Shown here: in pieces, positions 1 through 7,041 of the stretch
Position numbering within the stretch: position 1 is the first letter of the stretch
Layout: each line of letters opens with the position of its first letter
NCBI GenBank assembly: GCA_015068975.1
Contig: SVJM01000002.1
Span: 1-64,000, forward strand
Source of the DNA: Oscillospiraceae bacterium
GTDB lineage: Bacteria; Bacillota; Clostridia; UMGS1810
Direction of reading: 5' to 3'
Length of the DNA stretch: 64,000 bases
Translations under genes and position numbers: made by a program
The notes under the pieces: model-generated
Database searches by the model: none
Seen by the model: the letters and a program-made list of their open reading frames with translations, nothing else
Told to the model about the DNA's origin: nothing

Positions 1-287
1 ACCATCAACGATAGCTTTCCCACAGAAAGAATAACCCCCACACTGAGAGAAGCACCAAGAAGAATAATGGCAAATTTCAACACTTTCTTTGATGCAAACT
101 TGATTCCCGGCTTCAAAAATTCCGGGTTCCAAAAATGATTAATTATCATTCCTATAAACAACGCAATAACCGATGCTCCCACAATATGTATTGGTAGACG
201 GCTTTCAATTGTTTTTGCCACTACTGCAATCAAAATTGATATCACAAATCCGGGAATAATTCCCCACACTTTTTTTATAATTTTCAT
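1..287 (-). CDS. YeiH-family putative sulfate exporter, N-terminal part (runs off the window)
   Basis: The minus strand is open from an ATG at 287 to the window edge, giving 95 codons of a hydrophobic protein. The translation opens MKIIKKVWGIIPGFVISI and continues through membrane segments with a VGASVIALFIGMIINHFW stretch and a later PGIKFASKKVLKFAIILLG stretch. This matches my memory of the start of the UPF0324/YeiH inner-membrane transporter family. The start is supported by an AAAGAGG Shine-Dalgarno sequence just upstream. The substrate is not established for most members, so 'sulfate exporter' is a family label only. The C-terminal two thirds lie outside the window. Confidence 0.75.
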   Translation of the reverse strand, partial: MKIIKKVWGIIPGFVISILIAVVAKTIESRLPIHIVGASVIALFIGMIINHFWNPEFLKPGIKFASKKVLKFAIILLGASLSVGVILSVGKLSLM

Positions 288-356
288 GTTATACCTCTTT
301 CGTCAAAATTCGACATTCTTTATATGATTTTGTCAAGTTAGGGACAAAAATTTTTG

Positions 357-545
357 TCGATATGCAAACTAAAGTTTGCTCGATATTTTTACTTCGTAAA
401 ATCGATATGTTTTCCCTTCGGTCAAACTCGATATGATATGAATTCTCGTTGCGTCAGCAACATATCGAGCCGTCAGGCATATCGAGTGCAAAGCACATAT
501 CGAGAATTCGCAAGAATTCATATCGCTGCGGTGCTGTGCACCGCA
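357..545. repeat. Multi-hairpin array A (word TCGATAT / ATATCGA)
   Basis: The word TCGATAT occurs at 357, 380, 402 and 428, and its reverse complement ATATCGA at 462, 479 and 497, with ATATCGC at 520. Nearly every interval is itself a short palindrome: GCAAAC/GTTTGC, TTTTAC/GTAAAA, an imperfect GTTT/AAAC stem, GTTGC-GTCA-GCAAC, GCC-GTCA-GGC, GTGC-AAA-GCAC and GAATTC-GCAA-GAATTC, closing with TGCGGTGC-TGT-GCACCGCA. A second layer of pairing joins 435-445 to 514-524. It is intergenic. The open frame across it is an artefact of the repeats. I do not recognise the element. Confidence 0.9.
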
Positions 546-556
546 TATAAAGACTG

Positions 557-705
557 AACGATGTAGTCAATGTGCCACATCGTTAATGGAAAATTGAAAG
601 TTGAAAGTTTAAAATTATGGTGGAAAATCGCCTCGCAATTTTCTTCATTAATTGTCCATTTTCCATTTTCAATTCTCAATTTATACCGACTGTATAAACT
701 GGATG
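557..705. repeat. Hairpin plus AT-rich imperfect inverted repeat
   Basis: AACGATGT at 557-564 pairs with ACATCGTT at 577-584. It is followed directly by an AT-rich imperfect inverted repeat whose left arm (about 584-610, AATGGAAAATTGAAAG...) matches the right arm (about 650-690, CCATTTTCCATTTTCAATT). The middle contains a small GCGATTTT/AAAATCGC-type stem. No gene is visible in 301-717. The structure lies downstream of the minus-strand phosphoesterase gene and may end its transcript, or it may be a small non-autonomous repeat. I cannot decide between these from one copy. Confidence 0.6.
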
Positions 706-717
706 CCGATTTATTTT

Positions 718-1827
718 TTAGAAATCAACTATTTCCTCAAATAAAATTTCATTGGACGTATTGAATACAACCTTTGCAAATCCATCGTTAATAGTAATTA
801 AAGCACCTGCGAGCACCGTTTTTTCATTTTCATCCTTGGATACATCTGAACCTACAATTATTGTGCAGGGTTGCCCAAGGTCGTCATATTCACTTCCGCA
901 CTTGCTTATGCAAGCCCTGTGAGTATGTCCGCAGAGCATAAAATTCGGTTTTATATTATCCTTAATTAGTTTCGACCAGTTGGAATACAGTTCTCTTTCT
1001 ATATCGAAAGGTTCCATTCGTTTGAAAGTGAAAGGTACATGAGAAACTACAACTTTATACTTTACACCCTCTTGTTCATATTCATTTTCTGCGTTTTTAA
1101 TTGTGTTTTGTATCATTTTTTCCTGTTCAAGACGAAAATCATGGCAACACACTGTTCCGCCATATTCAGGACAATCATCGTCTTTATCTTCACCTGTATC
1201 TACGAGTATTCCCCAAATACAACCTGCTCTGAATGTATAATACGACTTCTCGGCATCACCCGGCATACATTTAGCTAATTTCTCAGCGCAAAAACCCCTT
1301 AGATCATGATTTCCTCTGGATATAATGCACGGGATTTCTCCTTTTGTTACTTCAGAAGCAATTTTATAACACAAGATAATATCATCAAATGTATCTGATG
1401 CACTTACAATGTCGCCATTCATTATGAGCAAATCAAGTTCTTTTCCACAGTATTTCGCAACATCAATAGCCTGTTGCAACTCACCATGCACATCAGCAAG
1501 ATGATATATATTAATATCATTTGTTTTATTGATAGGTTTAAATTTGTATGTTGTTTCAAACGCAGGCTCACTTTTAGGGAAATAAGGAAGTCTCTCTATC
1601 ATATTTTGAACTATAACTGTATACTTCCCTTCTTTATCCAACACTTCTGCAGGAATAAAAATTTTATGTACTCCTGCCGAAGAAATCCTTATGCCATTAC
1701 TATGATTATAATAAACCTTATCACCAACACGCACACTAATCAGTGCATCCTGTTCTGATATAATTATAATTTGATAGGTTTTACCTACTATACAAACTGT
1801 TGGATTTAGTTTTACTGAATTTTTCAT
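718..1827 (-). CDS. Calcineurin-like metallophosphoesterase with N-terminal beta-type domain
   Basis: The 369-residue protein carries the metallophosphoesterase motif set in order: LADVHG near residue 110, MNGDIV near 136, ISRGNHD near 170, VVSHVPF near 262 and LCGHTHR near 300. These supply the Asp, His and Asn ligands of a binuclear metal centre. About 100 residues precede the catalytic domain and look like a beta-sandwich, as in purple-acid-phosphatase-like architectures. There is no signal peptide, so it is probably cytoplasmic. An AAAAGGAT ribosome site precedes the ATG. The phosphoester substrate is unknown. It may share a transcript with the downstream-oriented phosphatase gene at 1981. 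Confidence 0.85.
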   Translation of the reverse strand: MKNSVKLNPTVCIVGKTYQIIIISEQDALISVRVGDKVYYNHSNGIRISSAGVHKIFIPAEVLDKEGKYTVIVQNMIERLPYFPKSEPAFETTYKFKPINKTNDINIYHLADVHGELQQAIDVAKYCGKELDLLIMNGDIVSASDTFDDIILCYKIASEVTKGEIPCIISRGNHDLRGFCAEKLAKCMPGDAEKSYYTFRAGCIWGILVDTGEDKDDDCPEYGGTVCCHDFRLEQEKMIQNTIKNAENEYEQEGVKYKVVVSHVPFTFKRMEPFDIERELYSNWSKLIKDNIKPNFMLCGHTHRACISKCGSEYDDLGQPCTIIVGSDVSKDENEKTVLAGALITINDGFAKVVFNTSNEILFEEIVDF

Positions 1828-1980
1828 ATCTACATAATCCTTTTAAAGTAATATTAATTTATAGTGATGGTCAAAATCAATTTTAAGCCGCAAGTCAACT
1901 CACTGAGTTTACCTGTAAAAAATGTATGATCCGGATGGTATGCATCGAAGGCTCCCTTGCCTCTTCCCCTCGTCTTATGA

Positions 1981-2619
1981 TTACACGTTTGCAGGAAAAA
2001 TTGTTTTGTTTGCTCCCAGATGATCATCTTCACTTGCACTTAGACATTTCCAATCGCCATTATATTCAATAACCGTAACAGATCCATTTGAAACCCATGG
2101 TACATTTTTCATATACTTGACATCTCCGTATTGAATTATGGCCTGAGCTGCGCGTATCGGTGTTGCGTGAGTTGCAACAGCAATTGTTTCGCCATGGTTT
2201 TCCTCCGCAATTGCAGTTAATGTTGTCATAACTCTTTCACAAAGTTCTTTTACCGATTCACCACCGTTACAACATGCATTTCCAATATCATTTAGCCAAA
2301 CAGTATATTCATCCGAAAACTTCTTTTCCAATTCATCAAAGGACATCTGCTGCCATTTGCCGGCATATATTTCCCGAATACCTTGATTGGTTATTATATC
2401 TACGCCAATCAACTTTGAAATCGGTACTGCTGTACAATAAGCGCGCTTCAAATCACTTGCATAGATTTTAGTAGGAGCATATCTCTCAACAATATATTTA
2501 GCTGTTTTTTCTGCTTGCTCAATTCCTTTTGGCATAAGCGGAACATCATACTGACCCGCAAAAAATCCGTTATTATTAGCTTCACTTTCACCATGTCTTA
2601 TCAAAAGTAATTTTGTCAT
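1981..2619 (-). CDS. Histidine phosphatase family protein (phosphoglycerate mutase-like)
   Basis: The 212-residue protein begins with LLLIRHGESEAN, the RHG motif holding the phospho-accepting histidine. It also has a conserved acidic segment (IREIYAGKW, near residue 82) and a second catalytic histidine in VATHATPIRAA (near 148). This is the branch-1 histidine phosphatase fold used by GpmB/CobC-type enzymes that hydrolyse small phosphorylated metabolites. Arginines and both histidines look intact, so it should be active. The ATG at 2619 follows GAGGAAACG. The substrate cannot be told from sequence. The 150 bases between this gene and the upstream phosphoesterase hold no convincing second gene. 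Confidence 0.88.
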   Translation of the reverse strand: MTKLLLIRHGESEANNNGFFAGQYDVPLMPKGIEQAEKTAKYIVERYAPTKIYASDLKRAYCTAVPISKLIGVDIITNQGIREIYAGKWQQMSFDELEKKFSDEYTVWLNDIGNACCNGGESVKELCERVMTTLTAIAEENHGETIAVATHATPIRAAQAIIQYGDVKYMKNVPWVSNGSVTVIEYNGDWKCLSASEDDHLGANKTIFPANV

Positions 2620-2655
2620 ATTTTCGTTTCCTCATTTCTAAAACCGGATTAATAT

Positions 2656-2690
2656 ATTGCTAGGCATAAGGTTTAGATGCAAACCTTTTT
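2656..2690 (-). terminator. Hairpin with T-tract, related to the 3235 and 3473 repeats
   Basis: GGTTT at about 2670 pairs across a six-base loop with AAACC and is followed by five T residues on the plus strand. The core CATAAGGTTTAGATGCAAAC recurs at 3473-3510 and, slightly changed, at 3235-3271. It may act as an intrinsic terminator on the plus strand, but no plus-strand gene lies upstream, so its role is unclear. It is best seen as a dispersed repeat with terminator-like shape. Confidence 0.45.
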
Positions 2691-2721
2691 AAAGCAAGTT
2701 CATAGCAAATTAGGACTAAAA

Positions 2722-3195
2722 TTAATAATGGCTTTCATAATAAAAGAATCCATCAATAATTTTTTCGACATAAAACCTGTTATCTCCATCAGGCTCATCC
2801 CAAGAATATCCCTTTCCATCTTGTTGTAAAGTTTCACCTTTTGGATATTCAATGTTTTCTTTAACATCTATTGCATTGTCTTTAGAAAAATAAAACCCAT
2901 AATAACTTGTTGCTGAACCAATACCTTTACCCCCACAATAAAAATCAATATGATTCTCTTCTACAGTAATATCTTCTATTCCTTTGATTTTTTCTATGTT
3001 TTCGAAATTATTGTTTTCTATTGCGTTAGTTATTTCTATCTGATTTTCGTTTACTAATTCCATTATTTCATTTTTATCAGGAACATTCGTGTCTCCAATC
3101 ATAACTATAATCGCTAATCCAAAATATCGCCAAATTAGAATAGCCAAAACTATAACTATAGAAATTATAGTTACCAAAATAATACTTTTTTTCAT
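2722..3195 (-). CDS. Small membrane-anchored protein of unknown function
   Basis: The frame is open further upstream, but the ATG at 3195 is chosen because GGAGGA lies just ahead of it, and the longer frame runs into repeat DNA. The resulting 157-residue protein has an N-terminal hydrophobic anchor (IILVTIISIVIVLAILIW). An acidic extracytoplasmic domain rich in Asn, Glu and Tyr follows, with a GGKGIGSATSYYGFYFS stretch near residue 90. No lipobox and no enzyme motif are seen. I do not recognise the family. Its neighbours are other small membrane proteins and the hairpin arrays. Confidence 0.6.
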   Translation of the reverse strand: MKKSIILVTIISIVIVLAILIWRYFGLAIIVMIGDTNVPDKNEIMELVNENQIEITNAIENNNFENIEKIKGIEDITVEENHIDFYCGGKGIGSATSYYGFYFSKDNAIDVKENIEYPKGETLQQDGKGYSWDEPDGDNRFYVEKIIDGFFYYESHY

Positions 3196-3234
3196 ATGCT
3201 CCTCCAATCTTTCGACAATATTCGACATATCCAT

Positions 3235-3271
3235 ATTGCGACACAAAAGGTTTAGATGCAACTTATTTTGG
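3235..3271. repeat. 37-bp direct repeat, copy 1
   Basis: ATTGCGACACAAAAGG followed by TTTAGATGCAACTTATTTTGG recurs at 3473-3510 with two differences. The two copies bracket hairpin array B exactly. They also lead into arrays B and C, whose words begin right after each copy. A shorter relative is at 2656-2690. Confidence 0.85.
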
Positions 3272-3472
3272 CGATATACTCACTCTGTTCGTGCGATATA
3301 TTTTCACTCCGTTCAAATGCGATATAACTCCACTTCGCGACCTTGCGATATAATATAAGTTCCCTTTTCTCGTCCCGAAGGGACATATCGCACCTTTAGG
3401 TATATCGCATCCGCAAGGATATATCGCAAATGACCTCAGGAATTTATATCGCTGCGTTGCTTATGCAACGCA
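3271..3472. repeat. Multi-hairpin array B (word GCGATATA / TATATCGC)
   Basis: GCGATATA starts at 3271, 3293, 3319 and 3345. The inverted word ATATCGC starts at 3385, 3402, 3421 and 3446. Intervals on the inverted-word side are hairpins: GTCCC-GAA-GGGAC, ACCT-TT-AGGT, ATCC-GCAA-GGAT and an imperfect AAAT/ATTT stem. A terminal TGCGTTGC-TTAT-GCAACGCA hairpin follows at 3453-3472. The first-half intervals (for example 3301-3318) are weaker stems. The layout equals that of array A with a different word. No gene is present here. Confidence 0.88.
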
Positions 3473-3510
3473 ATTGCGACACATAAGGTTTAGATGCAAA
3501 CTTATTTTGG
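3473..3510. repeat. 38-bp direct repeat, copy 2
   Basis: This is the second copy of the 3235-3271 repeat, differing by one substitution and one inserted A. It sits exactly between arrays B and C, so its last G is the first base of array C's word. The placement suggests it is part of a mobile or recombining unit rather than chance. Confidence 0.85.
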
Positions 3511-3673
3511 TGAAGTTTTGAACATCCGTTCAAAGTGAAGTTGTATACATAGTGAAGTTTTTGCTATGCAAAAGTGAAGTTAAGTTTGCCACTCTGCCGT
3601 CAGGCAGAACTTCACTTACGAAGTAAACTTCACTATCAATGATAACTTCACTTGCCGCAAGGCAAACTTAGTT
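3510..3673. repeat. Multi-hairpin array C (word GTGAAGTT / AACTTCAC)
   Basis: GTGAAGTT starts at 3510, 3535, 3552 and 3574. AACTTCAC starts at 3608, 3626 and 3644, with a decayed copy at about 3666. The intervals are palindromes: TTGAAC-ATCC-GTTCAA, a GTATAC core, TTTGC-TAT-GCAAA, CTGCC-GTCA-GGCAG, TTAC-GAA-GTAA, TATCA-A-TGATA and TTGCC-GCAA-GGCAA. AAGTTTGCC at 3582-3590 also pairs with GGCAAACTT at 3661-3669. The word is unrelated to those of A and B, but loops and layout are the same. The array ends a few bases from the 3' end of the next minus-strand gene. Confidence 0.9.
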
Positions 3674-3684
3674 AAAAACATCCT

Positions 3685-4380
3685 CTATTTATCATCAGAA
3701 GCACCGACAGTTTTCATAACAAAACTTGCCACCCCGCCAATGAGGACTGCTTCGTAAATTTTTCCGATTATAAACTGAAAAAATGTAAACAAATCAAGAT
3801 ATTCTTCAGGTGGAAACTCAAAATAGTATCGCATAGAAATCTTGCAGTATGAAAACAACAAATCTATAAAGCTATTGAATTCAACATTGTATGCAATATT
3901 ATATATCTCGTTATAATAAGCAGAAAAAACTATGGACAGCATAAACAAACTATGTGTACTTGCAAAAATTATATTAAAAGTATGTACTACTCTTCCGAAA
4001 TTCATTTTTGAAATCCACAGCAATACAATTACACAGGCTAATTCAAACAATATAAACACGATATATCCGGGCATTTTTGAAACTGCATATCGTGACACTT
4101 CATGTATAAATAAATTAAGATATCCTGTAAGTATTAACAAACAGAAATGCCACACTATAACCTTCTTAAGCAATATATCATGTACCACCAAAAATGCTAT
4201 CAACAATGATACAATGGATACAGAAAGCGAAATCAAACGCAGTTTGTATACCACCCCTGCAGAATCATATCCTCTCAATGCAAAATAAATCATTGAAAAG
4301 ACAGCCACTATACCTATTAAAACAAAAAAAGTACGTCGTTTAATCTGATACAACTTATTATTATCCAGGTATTCCATCAT
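3685..4380 (-). CDS. Polytopic membrane protein of unknown function
   Basis: The 231-residue protein has about six hydrophobic segments, starting with FFVLIGIVAVFSMIYFAL and ending with a segment around VLIGGVASFVMK. No conserved transporter signature or catalytic motif is visible. GGAGATAA lies directly ahead of the ATG at 4380. It is 24 bases downstream of the gene at 4405 on the same strand, so the two are probably co-transcribed. The array C hairpins lie just past its stop codon and could end or stabilise the message. I do not recognise the family. Confidence 0.6.
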   Translation of the reverse strand: MMEYLDNNKLYQIKRRTFFVLIGIVAVFSMIYFALRGYDSAGVVYKLRLISLSVSIVSLLIAFLVVHDILLKKVIVWHFCLLILTGYLNLFIHEVSRYAVSKMPGYIVFILFELACVIVLLWISKMNFGRVVHTFNIIFASTHSLFMLSIVFSAYYNEIYNIAYNVEFNSFIDLLFSYCKISMRYYFEFPPEEYLDLFTFFQFIIGKIYEAVLIGGVASFVMKTVGASDDK

Positions 4381-4404
4381 TTATCTCCATCAGTATATAT
4401 TGTA

Positions 4405-5142
4405 TTAACCAAAACATTTAACAAAAAGCTTTATTACAAATATGAAAAAACCAGCCTCACATGCAGCCCATAACATACCGCCTATACTTGCTCCCATACA
4501 AAGATAATACATAAGCTTGATGCTTTTGGATAAAGAACGTATCGATCTTTCTTTTAAGCTGTTCATAAACTCATTGTATGATATGGTCTTATCGTCACTA
4601 AGATACGCTTTTGCATCAAGCTCAAGTTGATTTTCAAGTTTTTTGATATGACTTTTGTTTGCTTTATGCTTTTCGAGTTTTTTGATTTTTAAATAAAGCT
4701 TTCTTAATTTTTTGTACTCTTCGCCACAGTCTTCCTTGCGGTGTTCACGGCCATAATACTTGAAGGTACTGTCTTCGTTGCTGAAAACACCATACACGTA
4801 TTCTGAATCTTTATTTTTGAGCAAGTCCACTCCATAATCATGCTCTATCTGAGAGATTACACTCTGACTATGCTTCACATCAAATTTATTTCTCAGGTCA
4901 ATTGAACAAAACAAAATAGAAATAGCAAGCAAAAATGCAGATATAAGCAACCCTGCTATGGGATTAGTTCCTATCACATTGCCGTATAGAGCGATACCGG
5001 CACCAAAAACAGCAATAAAATAATTGATCATTGTAGTTCTTTGCTCTGCGTGATAATAAAAATACTCACATGCCTGCTGATAAAAATCCTTATCTGTAAG
5101 GTCGTGTTTGTCCGCATTATCTTTTTTCTTTAGTGATATCAT
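4405..5142 (-). CDS. Membrane protein with two transmembrane pairs and a charged middle domain
   Basis: A longer frame starts at a TTG (5166), but the ATG at 5142 is preferred because AAAGGGGAT sits at normal spacing before it. The 245-residue protein has a hydrophobic pair near residues 45-85 (YFIAVFGAGIALYG, then LLISAFLLAISILF). A lysine-rich helical region follows (residues 150-190, likely coiled-coil), then a C-terminal hydrophobic pair (YYLCMGASIGGMLWAACEAG and following). The overall shape recalls small bacterial SLATT/RipA-like membrane proteins, but I cannot place it in a family. It is likely in an operon with the membrane protein at 3685. Confidence 0.6.
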   Translation of the reverse strand: MISLKKKDNADKHDLTDKDFYQQACEYFYYHAEQRTTMINYFIAVFGAGIALYGNVIGTNPIAGLLISAFLLAISILFCSIDLRNKFDVKHSQSVISQIEHDYGVDLLKNKDSEYVYGVFSNEDSTFKYYGREHRKEDCGEEYKKLRKLYLKIKKLEKHKANKSHIKKLENQLELDAKAYLSDDKTISYNEFMNSLKERSIRSLSKSIKLMYYLCMGASIGGMLWAACEAGFFIFVIKLFVKCFG

Positions 5143-5254
5143 ATGTAAATCCCCTTTTGATAACAAATAGTTTTATTTATGCTGAAATCTTCATATAATT
5201 GGATACTTTTTCATTTAATCACCTTTACTTTTGTTCTTTTTTGTTCTCCTTTTG

Positions 5255-5449
5255 TCGATATGCAATCTTCGATTGCTCGATATTTTCACTTCGTAAAATC
5301 GAAATGTTTTCCCTTTGGTCAAACTCGATATGATATGAATTCTCGTCGTGCAAGCGACATATCGAGTGCAAAGCACATATCGAGTCATTTATGACATATC
5401 GAGAATTCGCCAGAATTCATATCGACGATTTCAAGCTTTGCTTGAAATC
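5255..5449. repeat. Multi-hairpin array D (word TCGATAT / ATATCGA)
   Basis: This array uses the same word as array A. TCGATAT starts at 5255 and 5277 and again near 5325, with a variant TCGAAAT near 5299. ATATCGA occurs about 5359, 5377, 5396 and at 5419. Some hairpins are shared with A (GTGC-AAA-GCAC, the GAATTC pair, the imperfect GTTTTCCC unit). Others are new: GCAATC-TTC-GATTGC, GTCAT-TT-ATGAC and the closing GATTTCAAGC-TTT-GCTTGAAATC at 5427-5449. It lies between the divergent genes at 5142 and 5589. No gene is seen in 5167-5588. Confidence 0.9.
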
Positions 5450-5588
5450 ATTATACAACATATTGTGTTAATTATCAAGCGAATTGTATGTCAAAATACA
5501 AATTTATATGTTTTTTTCGTATAAATTACTATTGCAATTTCTAAAAAAAGGTGTAGAATATAATTATTCAATGAAAAGAGGGATGGAA

Positions 5589-6965
5589 ATGTCTAAGGTA
5601 AACAAAGATATGTGCAACGGTCCGCTACTTAAACAAATGATTATATACACCATACCTATCATTCTCACAGGCGTACTGCAATTATTGTTTAATGCAGCTG
5701 ATCTTGTAATTGTAGGAAGATTCGGAACAAGCGGAAGCAACGCTGTTGCAGCTGTTGGTGCAACAAGCTCTCTTACAAACCTTATGCTTAATTTCTTCAT
5801 AGGATGTTCTGTCGGCAGTGGTGTAACAGTTGCGCAGGCTATTGGCAGCCGAGATAAGGAAAGAATTCACAGGAGTATACATACAGCCATCCCACTTTCA
5901 ATCATTAGTGGTATATTTCTGAGTATTGTAGGTGTAATATTTTCAGAAAGAATGCTTGAATTAATGTCCACCCCTGATGAGATTATAGGCCTTTCAGCTT
6001 TATATATGAAGATATATTTTTCAGGCATGGTGTTTAGTCTGGTATATAACTTCGGAGCAGCTATCCTGAGGGCTATGGGCGAGACAAAAAAGCCACTTAT
6101 CTATCTTGTTATTTCAGGTGTATTAAACGTAATATTGAATATTATTTTTGTAACTGTATTCCATCTTGATGTAGCCGGTGTGGCTCTTGCAACGATTATT
6201 TCTCAGGCAGTATCAGCATTTCTTGTTATACTCACTCTGACAAAAAGAAACGACGAATGTAAGCTCGAAATACGAAAACTGAAAATTCACCCATATGCTT
6301 TGAAAAAAATCCTCTTGGTGGGCGTACCTGCAGGAATACAGGGATGCATGTTTTCAATATCAAATGTAATAATACAATCGTCTATTAACTCTCTGTCATA
6401 TATCCCCGGTCTTGTGGCTGGGAGTGCTGCAGCGGCAAGTATAGAAGGCTTTGTTTATATTACGCTTAATGGATTTTATCATACCGCGATGAACTATGCA
6501 GGTCAGAATTTCGGTGCAGGAAAGATAAAGAGAATCAAAAAAATCGTTGGTATATCTCTTGTGCTTGTAATAATAACAGGGATAATAACAGGCTTAACTG
6601 TAGACTTTTTCTCCAGAAAAATACTTGCTCTATACATTACTGATTCATCAGATGCCATAAATCAGGGCGCAATAAGAATCACATATCTTGTAGTCCCCTA
6701 TTTTCTCTGCGGTATGATGGAAGTAGCAACTGGTACACTGAGAGGTATGGGAGTATCAGTAGCTCCAATGCTTATGTCAATACTCGGAGTCTGCGGAATA
6801 AGAATAATGTGGATATTTACCGTATTTCGCATACCGGAGTTTCACACACCTGAGTCATTGTACATTTCCTATCCTATCTCTTGGCTGGCAACCTTTACAT
6901 TTCAATTTATCGCATTAATTATTATATACAGAAAAAAGGCAAAAAAATATCCTGAAACGGAATAA
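5589..6965 (+). CDS. MATE family multidrug/cation efflux transporter
   Basis: The ATG at 5589 is chosen over upstream ATGs in the same frame because AGAGGG lies at workable spacing and the protein then begins MSKVNKDMCNGPLLKQMI, typical of the family. The 458-residue product has twelve predicted membrane helices in two similar halves, with the family's ADLVIVGRF-type segment early and GFYHTAMNYAGQNFGAGK at the start of the second half. MATE proteins export organic cations or metabolites using sodium or proton gradients. The substrate is unknown. A TATAAT box at 5559-5564 may belong to its promoter. Confidence 0.9.
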   Translation: MSKVNKDMCNGPLLKQMIIYTIPIILTGVLQLLFNAADLVIVGRFGTSGSNAVAAVGATSSLTNLMLNFFIGCSVGSGVTVAQAIGSRDKERIHRSIHTAIPLSIISGIFLSIVGVIFSERMLELMSTPDEIIGLSALYMKIYFSGMVFSLVYNFGAAILRAMGETKKPLIYLVISGVLNVILNIIFVTVFHLDVAGVALATIISQAVSAFLVILTLTKRNDECKLEIRKLKIHPYALKKILLVGVPAGIQGCMFSISNVIIQSSINSLSYIPGLVAGSAAAASIEGFVYITLNGFYHTAMNYAGQNFGAGKIKRIKKIVGISLVLVIITGIITGLTVDFFSRKILALYITDSSDAINQGAIRITYLVVPYFLCGMMEVATGTLRGMGVSVAPMLMSILGVCGIRIMWIFTVFRIPEFHTPESLYISYPISWLATFTFQFIALIIIYRKKAKKYPETE

Positions 6966-6993
6966 ATACAACAGATATTAATAAACATAAAAT

Positions 6994-7041
6994 AATCTCT
7001 CAGATCAGCTTAATAACACTGTTCTGAGAGATTTATTTTAT
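6994..7041. terminator. Bidirectional terminator between converging genes
   Basis: AATCTCTCAGA at 6994-7004 pairs with TCTGAGAGATT at 7023-7033. A T-rich tract follows on the plus strand and an A-rich tract precedes it, so it can act on both strands. It separates the MATE gene from the M23 peptidase gene. Confidence 0.85.

Noticed and set aside
357-545. CRISPR array
   Set aside because: Repeated word is only 7 bases, changes orientation halfway, and the intervals are palindromes of variable size. No cas genes are nearby.
354-557. 67-residue open frame
   Set aside because: It lies wholly in hairpin array A and its codons are dictated by the repeats. No ribosome site.
1854-2039. 61-residue minus-strand frame overlapping the histidine phosphatase gene
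   Set aside because: No ribosome site, overlaps a clear gene by 59 bases, and the composition is irregular. It may hold a fragment of a dispersed repeat, but I cannot show it.
5179-5394. 71-residue plus-strand frame
   Set aside because: Covers hairpin array D and is a by-product of the repeat words.
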